A stretch of DNA of 64,000 bases from Lentinula raphanica (lineage: Eukaryota; Basidiomycota; Agaricomycetes; Agaricales; Omphalotaceae), in NCBI GenBank assembly GCA_027919835.1, contig JANVFP010000001.1:2046001-2110000 (forward strand). Reading direction: 5' to 3'. The notes beneath the pieces were generated by a model, which saw only the letters and a list, made by a program, of their open reading frames with translations, did not search any database and had not been told where the DNA came from. This document shows, in pieces, positions 58,661 to 64,000 of this stretch (position 1 is its first letter; each line of letters starts with the position of its first letter). Made by a program: the position numbers and the translations under genes.

Positions 58661-59524
58661 TATGACGTTATTTCTGTACAATTATTATTAGCGCCTTGTA
58701 CATTACTCAGCGCCTCATCAATTCCTCAGCGCCTCACAACTCAAGCCAGCGCACTCGGTAAAATCAGCGCACTCCATAACTCAGTGGCGCTTTGCAGCCT
58801 TATGCAGCTCTGAAATGACACTTTGAGAGTATTTAGCTTTTTCCTGGCTCATTCTATATTACAAAGCTGCTCATAGTGCTGGAGAATGCTATTAGATGCA
58901 ATTAATGTAGAGAACATAGCCAATAATTAGCTGATTTGTCAGGAGACGGACCCATGGAGACACGAGGAGACGCGAGGAGACGCGAAAGCACTAATTCCCA
59001 GGAGCATGTGAACAGCATGTGACCTCTGTCAAGTGCTGATTCCCAGCAATTCCGATCACTCAGATTGGATCCGATCATCAGATTTGCCTAGATACTGTCT
59101 AGACTTGATGAGTCATAGTCACCTAGTCATCTGATTTGAGCGCTAAAGCCTGTCACTTGTGATCTCTGGTGACTTAGTTCTGATAAGATAGCTCTGGATA
59201 AGAGCTGATAAGAGTAGATAACTGAATCAGAGGTGAAAAGAAGCAGAAAAAATTATCTATTTGCCCTTGCCTGAGCTTTTATAGGCTATTACATGCTCAA
59301 TAAATCACACTGAATCAATTGGAATCTTGAAGTACTACTTTGAAGCTACTGAATTGTTGTGGAGTGCGCTGAGTTGTTATGGAGTGCGCTGTTTTTATGG
59401 AGTGCGCTGGCAAAAGATGCCGGAGTTCCGGCTGAAAGGCATTGAGTTTGAGGCGCTGAGGAATTGATGAGGCGCTGAGTAATGTACAAGGCGCTAATAA
59501 TAATTGTACAGAAATAACGTCATA
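58661..59524. mobile_element. MITE, 864 bp, with 76-bp perfect inverted repeats
   Basis: Terminal repeats 58661-58736 and 59449-59524 are exact inverted copies, beginning TATGACGTTATTTCTGTACA. The 7-bp direct repeat ATAAACC flanks the element (58654-58660 and 59525-59531). Subterminal regions repeat the word AGCGCACTC/GAGTGCGCT in inverted order. There is no coding capacity. It ends 58 bp upstream of the start codon of the next gene. Confidence 0.88.
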
Positions 59525-61046
59525 ATAAACCACTAGCCAAGATCCTTATCTGTTGAACACACACCACGACGCGCTTTCAACGATGTCTCAACCGTTGTAC
59601 TGGCCTGGAAGATACTTTCTCTATGGTATAGGGAATACACCGACGATATGTCTGACGCGAGATCTTTCGCCTGAAACTCCAGCGAATATCCTGCTACTAG
59701 GTTGTGGGGATCCTCGCAATATACTCTTCACTGTGTACCATGAGAATCCCCGGATTGGTATGTTCTCCTACAAAACGGACTGATCCAATTTGTTCAGTGG
59801 TTTTACAGAACGTCATCTCGATATTACATGTAGCGATATAGATCCAGGGATCATTGGTGCGTGTCGCATTCAAATTCTGAACTGTCAATAATAATGATAG
59901 TGCTATAGCTAGGAACATCTTGCTTTTTACAATGATCATCGACAAGATGGATCCTTCGACGATATGGAATATCTACTTCGACTTGAAGATTGATCGTGAC
60001 ACTCATTCTACACTCTTGACCCATTGTCGGAAGCTCTGCGATACCTCACACAGCCGGAATGACTGGGAACATTCTAAGTATGGGTCTGTCGTCAAATTTT
60101 CAACCTCTCATACCCTCGAAGAAACGCGGCGCCATTGGCAGCTTTACATCGATATGGAGAACCTCCCTTCGGACAGGCGAACTGCTATTCGTGAAGCTTT
60201 TGCGAAGCAAAGAAAACAAGCCATGGAAACCTCTTCAGGCGTCGTTTTCTCCCCTGCACGCGCAGCGGGCCCTCTCATGCACGAGGCTATCCCTGTGTAT
60301 TCTAATCATCTGAAACACTATGCTGCTACTGGCATCTCTTCTGTCGACCCCAATGTCCAGGTCGCCGCGACCTTGCTTAATCCGACGTTTGCCTATTCTT
60401 TCATGGGCGAAGGGTGTGATGTGCATTATGCGACCTCGCCACTCACACCATTCCATTCTGCCGCGCTCTTTGGAAACGCCAAACGGACTTTGAGTATGCA
60501 AGACGTGGTGCTAGCAGCTCAGACGCAGTTCAGAGAATGGTGTGATGCCTTTCAGACCCACGTCACTTCCCAGCCTTTGAACGTGATCCTGCGTTTCGTC
60601 ATTGCCGAGGCTACTGCTCTCTGTAAGGCCTTCTATAGCATGAACAACGATCATCGTTCATTGACTGTGATACCTGTCTCACAATGGAAATCCACGAGCA
60701 TCAGTTTCGATTCTGCACAATACCGTCCGTTGCCGAACCCCAGTGCGCCTTCCTCATTCAACGTCATCGACACGTCCAACCTAGCTGACCACGTCGGACT
60801 CCTGAATATTCTCGTTTCCACTATACCATTACGTACAGCCACTGGTGTGATATACACTGAATTCATGCTGTCCAGAGGAGAAGACGCAACCAGGGAGTTC
60901 ACTGAAAAGCTATTCGCCGACTTGGGCACAGTCTCACTGCTTCTTGGAGTAGTACCAATGGACTATCTTTCCAGTTTTTTCTCGCGATCCAACACACATG
61001 AGGTTATCATGCAGTCTATGGAAACCGCTGTAACCGTCGGAGTTTC

Positions 61047-62851
61047 ACTTAAACAAATGTGGCTTTGGCCACCAATGATTTAAATGTGTTTAAATCAGTA
61101 TATGTATTCACAAAACACTAACTACTACAAGTTTGAACAACTACACTATTTAAACAAAGCTGTTGAATCTGTGTTAGCTATGGAAGGACACTAGTATGAT
61201 GAACAGGACTTACCTGTCAGATCAAAACAAAAAGCCTTTAAACAAACATTGTCTTTAAACAGACCCACCTTTAAACGAACCGTGTCTTTAAAGAAGCCAC
61301 ATCTTTAAACAGACCTTGTCTTTAAACAAGCCGCATCTTTAAGAAGACCTTGTTGTGCAACCGGCCACACCTTTACATGTCCGATTTTGAAAAATATGCA
61401 GACAAGACAATAAAAGAGACTCGCCTGTTTCAACAAGGGAACACATCTGTAAGCCAGAAAGATGTACACCGTTCTATATTGGAAAAAAGTCAGTGGCTGA
61501 TAACAATATGACGGTACATGGTCCATACCTAGGCCATCTCCTACAAACTCCAACCAGTTCAAATTCGAGAAAAGAAACTGGGCGCAGACTGAAGGTGTGT
61601 TTAATTGCCAAGTATCACTGAGGATGGGAGGATTCACCTCTTGTAGTATGAACAGCAACACACGGCGGTCCTCATTCATGGCAAGACACTGCGGACTAAT
61701 GAGTTTTGAGGTGTGCAAGGGCGTCGAGGTATGCAAGTGGCGACAAGGTGTGTAAGTGGCGACGAGGTGCTAGTAGCATTGAGATGTGCAAGTGGCGACG
61801 AGTTATACAGGCCGCTACAAGATATATAAGTTGCGATGAGGAATGTAGGTTGCAACGAGAATCGTCGGTCGCGACAATGATGGTGGAAGGAGAAAGAAAG
61901 ATTTTGGGGTTCCCACGAATTTGGCATCAACGTGAGGCGGAGGTTTCAACAGAAAACAGCTGGAAAAGGAAAAATTCCCCGTGATGTGGCTGATGTGGCT
62001 TGGCATCACAGGGAATTTTTCCTTTTCCAGCTGTTTTCTGTTGAAACCTCCGCCTCACGTTGATGCCAAATTCGTGGGAACCCCAAAATCTTTCTTTCTC
62101 CTTCCACCATCATTGTCGTCACAATATCGCCCGAACCCACAACTCCCAAGACCTTTGACACTCAACTACTTCTGGTGAGTCTCCGCACTCTTGACGAGGT
62201 CTAGTTCTGACAATTTTGTTTGTTCTGACAGCAGGGACTGGAGTCGGATACCTGTTACATCTTTTTCCTTTCTTGTTCCTCCGTCATCATCATCCCAACA
62301 TACTCTGAAGCACCGCTCCAAGCCCCCGCCACAACTACTGACTGCATTTGGTGAGCCGTTGGGCTTTTGACAAGGACTTGCACTAACTCGTTCTCCACAA
62401 GCTTATTCATACTATTACTAGAGAATGGGTTCGGTGCCATTGCGGGTCATTTTGGGAGCTGAGACAACTGCCTAGTAAGTGCTGTTATGTCTATGTATTT
62501 CGGAACAGATGCTGACTGCCCCTCGAATCCCCAGTGGTCATAGGTTTTGAGTTGAAGAACAGTAGAACAGTGACCAGACTAGTGTATTGGTAGCGTTCTG
62601 GTAGTGTTTAATATCCTCATGTAGATTACCGGTTTTTAATAAGAATTTTGTTTTGTTCCTTTAAATGCCAATGCTCTTTAAACATGGTTTCTTGAACTTC
62701 GTTGATTCTTTAAACAAGTTGTTTAAATGTAGTTCTTTAAACTGATGGCCTTATATTTAAACAGGGTACAGGCAGGTTCAGAGAATAGAGCACTTTGGAT
62801 GGATTTAAATATGTTTAAGTCGAGGGTGGCCAAGGCCACCCTCGTTTAAAT
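61047..62851. mobile_element. Foldback / non-autonomous element FB-2
   Basis: About 1.8 kb with imperfect inverted ends of about 48 bp (ACTTAAACAAATGTGG... left; complement of ...GTTTAAATGT right), each containing a TGGCC-TTGGCCAC dyad. Subterminal zones have many CTTTAAAC words (61240-61345, 62660-62770). The centre is a palindrome at about 61871-62119. Ends, TTTAAAC density and palindrome core match FB-1. The 15-bp word GAGTTTCACTTAAAC at the left end equals the outer right end of FB-1, so the true ends may lie a few bases further out. No target duplication is certain. No coding capacity. Confidence 0.78.
61871..62119. repeat. Central palindrome of FB-2
   Basis: Inverted arms of about 115 bp around a loop of about 15 nt, nearly perfect. 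Inner arms carry GGAAAAATTCCC; outer arms carry TTCCCACGAATTTGGC and CAACGTGAGGCGGAGG, homologous to the FB-1 arms. Confidence 0.9.
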
Positions 62852-64000
62852 GTCTGGCACTTGGTTTCTTGAAACCGAGGATCACAAACAGTTTCACCAA
62901 GTTGTCACTTGGAAGTCGCCGACGTCTGTAGAGGTTGATGCTATTCGACCCGCTGTATGTTTTGACAATATGCAGTTAGGGACCTTTCTCTGGCACATGT
63001 ATCACTCCTTGTTCGAGGAGGAAGATTCGATGACTTATTGGGCCAAATATGGAGCAAATCTGAAAGCCCTCGCAAAATCAGCCCTATTCCCTTACAACCG
63101 AGAAAGCTTTGCTTTGTTCTTGAGGCTGGCCCAATCTAATACTGGTTTGTCATTTGAAGATTGGGAAGTTGTCATGAAACAATTCATTGATCTCCAAGAA
63201 GGCGATACTACCATGCCCATGGATACCGTTAACAGACAAGACTTTCATGCGTGCTTATACAGGTATGGTGTATACACTGTGTCGACCTACCGCGAAACTC
63301 TACGTCGAGTAGGGCTGTTTGCTGAATGGTCTGTAGTTCCCCAATTAGTGCGCGTCGTACTCAGTATTCCTCGGTCGACGCTAGAGGGTGTTTTTGAAGG
63401 TTCGAATATCACAACTCCATCTCTTCAATGCACAGTATCTGGATCCTGGTCGATGAACGCCTTTTCTGCAGTACACGCTGCATTCGGCAGGGTTTCTGCT
63501 TTGGGCTCCAGATCATCCCCCCGCCTGGCGTTTGAAGAGGATGTAGATGGTTGGAAAGGAAGCTCTCCCCTTGTGGTCTCTTTCACGATGCCTACCCAGG
63601 TACTAGTCAATATCGAGCCTCAAGCCAATCTCAAGGTCAATTTTTCGATTATGAAGAGCTCGGGGACTGATATGCTCGTATTTGTCAAAAATCTCGGTCT
63701 GAAAGTCGAGGTATTCAGCGCTAGTTTATCAGACCAAACGCAAGTTCTGGTCCTCCCAGAACCTTCATTGCCATTATCATCTTTCCCTCCTTTCACCTCA
63801 AATATAACCCAATCTATTGGACCATCTAGACCAATAGTGATCGTCTTCGACGATGGATGTAAAAGGATCACTTGGTTGTCTGCTCGAATCGAAGTGCAGG
63901 ATCCTAGCGTTGTCCAATCTTTTGGCTCACTCGGTGCCATACCCAAAGTGAAACAACTTTCGCCATGTATTGTCCGTGTCACCGTGTCGGAAGTTTCCCA

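Larger units (their letters stand above)
59583..64000 (+). pseudogene. DUF4470-like gene, interrupted by a foldback element and cut by the window end
   Basis: Exons 59583-59757, 59809-59856 and 59909 onwards. N-terminus MSQPLYWPGRYFLYGIGNTP, then a region resembling the fungal DUF4470 module (NILLLGCGDPRNILFTVYHE, HLDITCSDIDPGIIARNI, ...HSKYGSVVKFSTSHTLEETR). The main exon stays open to about 61046, where the second foldback element begins and a stop follows (61081). Beyond that element a single open frame resumes at about 62856 (GTWFLETEDHKQFHQVVTW) and runs without stop to the end. Full-length relatives often end in a MYND finger, which would lie outside. Unless the element is spliced out, the gene is broken. 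The DUF4470 name is from memory of the family, not from a search. Confidence 0.75.

Noticed and set aside
1..64000. tRNA and rRNA genes
   Set aside because: No convincing A-box/B-box pair with a cloverleaf was found by eye; a tRNAscan-type search would be needed to exclude them.

Overview
The window looks like nuclear DNA of a filamentous basidiomycete, most likely an agaricomycete. Genes are dense and split by very short GT-AG introns (about 45-80 nt). The families fit that group: a BCS1-type AAA ATPase pair, F-box-like proteins in tandem, an OPT oligopeptide transporter, a Cla4-type PAK kinase, a DUF4470-like gene and a Ty1/copia retrotransposon. Splice sites were inferred by reading frames, consensus borders and comparison between paralogues inside the window. 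No tool was run.

Layout. (1) 571-9204: two paralogous membrane-protein genes, divergently oriented, each with seven exons, and a decayed fragment of a third copy between them. (2) 9895-21005: four tandem F-box-like genes on the plus strand. The first two are each followed by a convergent minus-strand gene for an unknown protein with a basic, nuclear-type tail; a scrap of a third such partner lies between F-box copies 3 and 4. (3) 21857-24892: a Cla4-type kinase (PH, CRIB, kinase) on the minus strand. (4) 27085-33771: a young copia retrotransposon with 389-bp LTRs, a 5-bp target duplication and a primer site resembling the half-tRNA type. A 1.4-kb foldback element has split its reverse-transcriptase/RNase H region. 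(5) 34074-45392: two BCS1-like genes, the first dead (nonsense codon, 190-bp miniature element, frameshift), the second intact. Between them sits a 6174-bp element with perfect 195-bp inverted repeats and a 9-bp target duplication. It carries a RecQ-like helicase and a second, 876-residue protein of unknown fold. (6) 46417-53222: OPT transporter, another F-box-like gene, and a C2HC5 zinc-finger (ASC-1/Rqt4 type) gene. (7) 54213-58336: an ISWI-like SNF2 ATPase with PHD-type zinc fingers at its C-terminus. (8) 58661-64000: an 864-bp MITE just upstream of a DUF4470-like gene that is broken by a second foldback element and runs off the window.

The strongest candidate for something undescribed is the 6.2-kb helicase element at 36957-43130. 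Both genes look intact, the ends are perfect, and each inverted repeat appears to carry the same promoter, with the helicase start codon inside the repeat. The second is a foldback family seen twice (31305-32681 and about 61047-62851), with TTTAAAC-rich flanks and a shared central palindrome. Both copies have landed in coding sequence.
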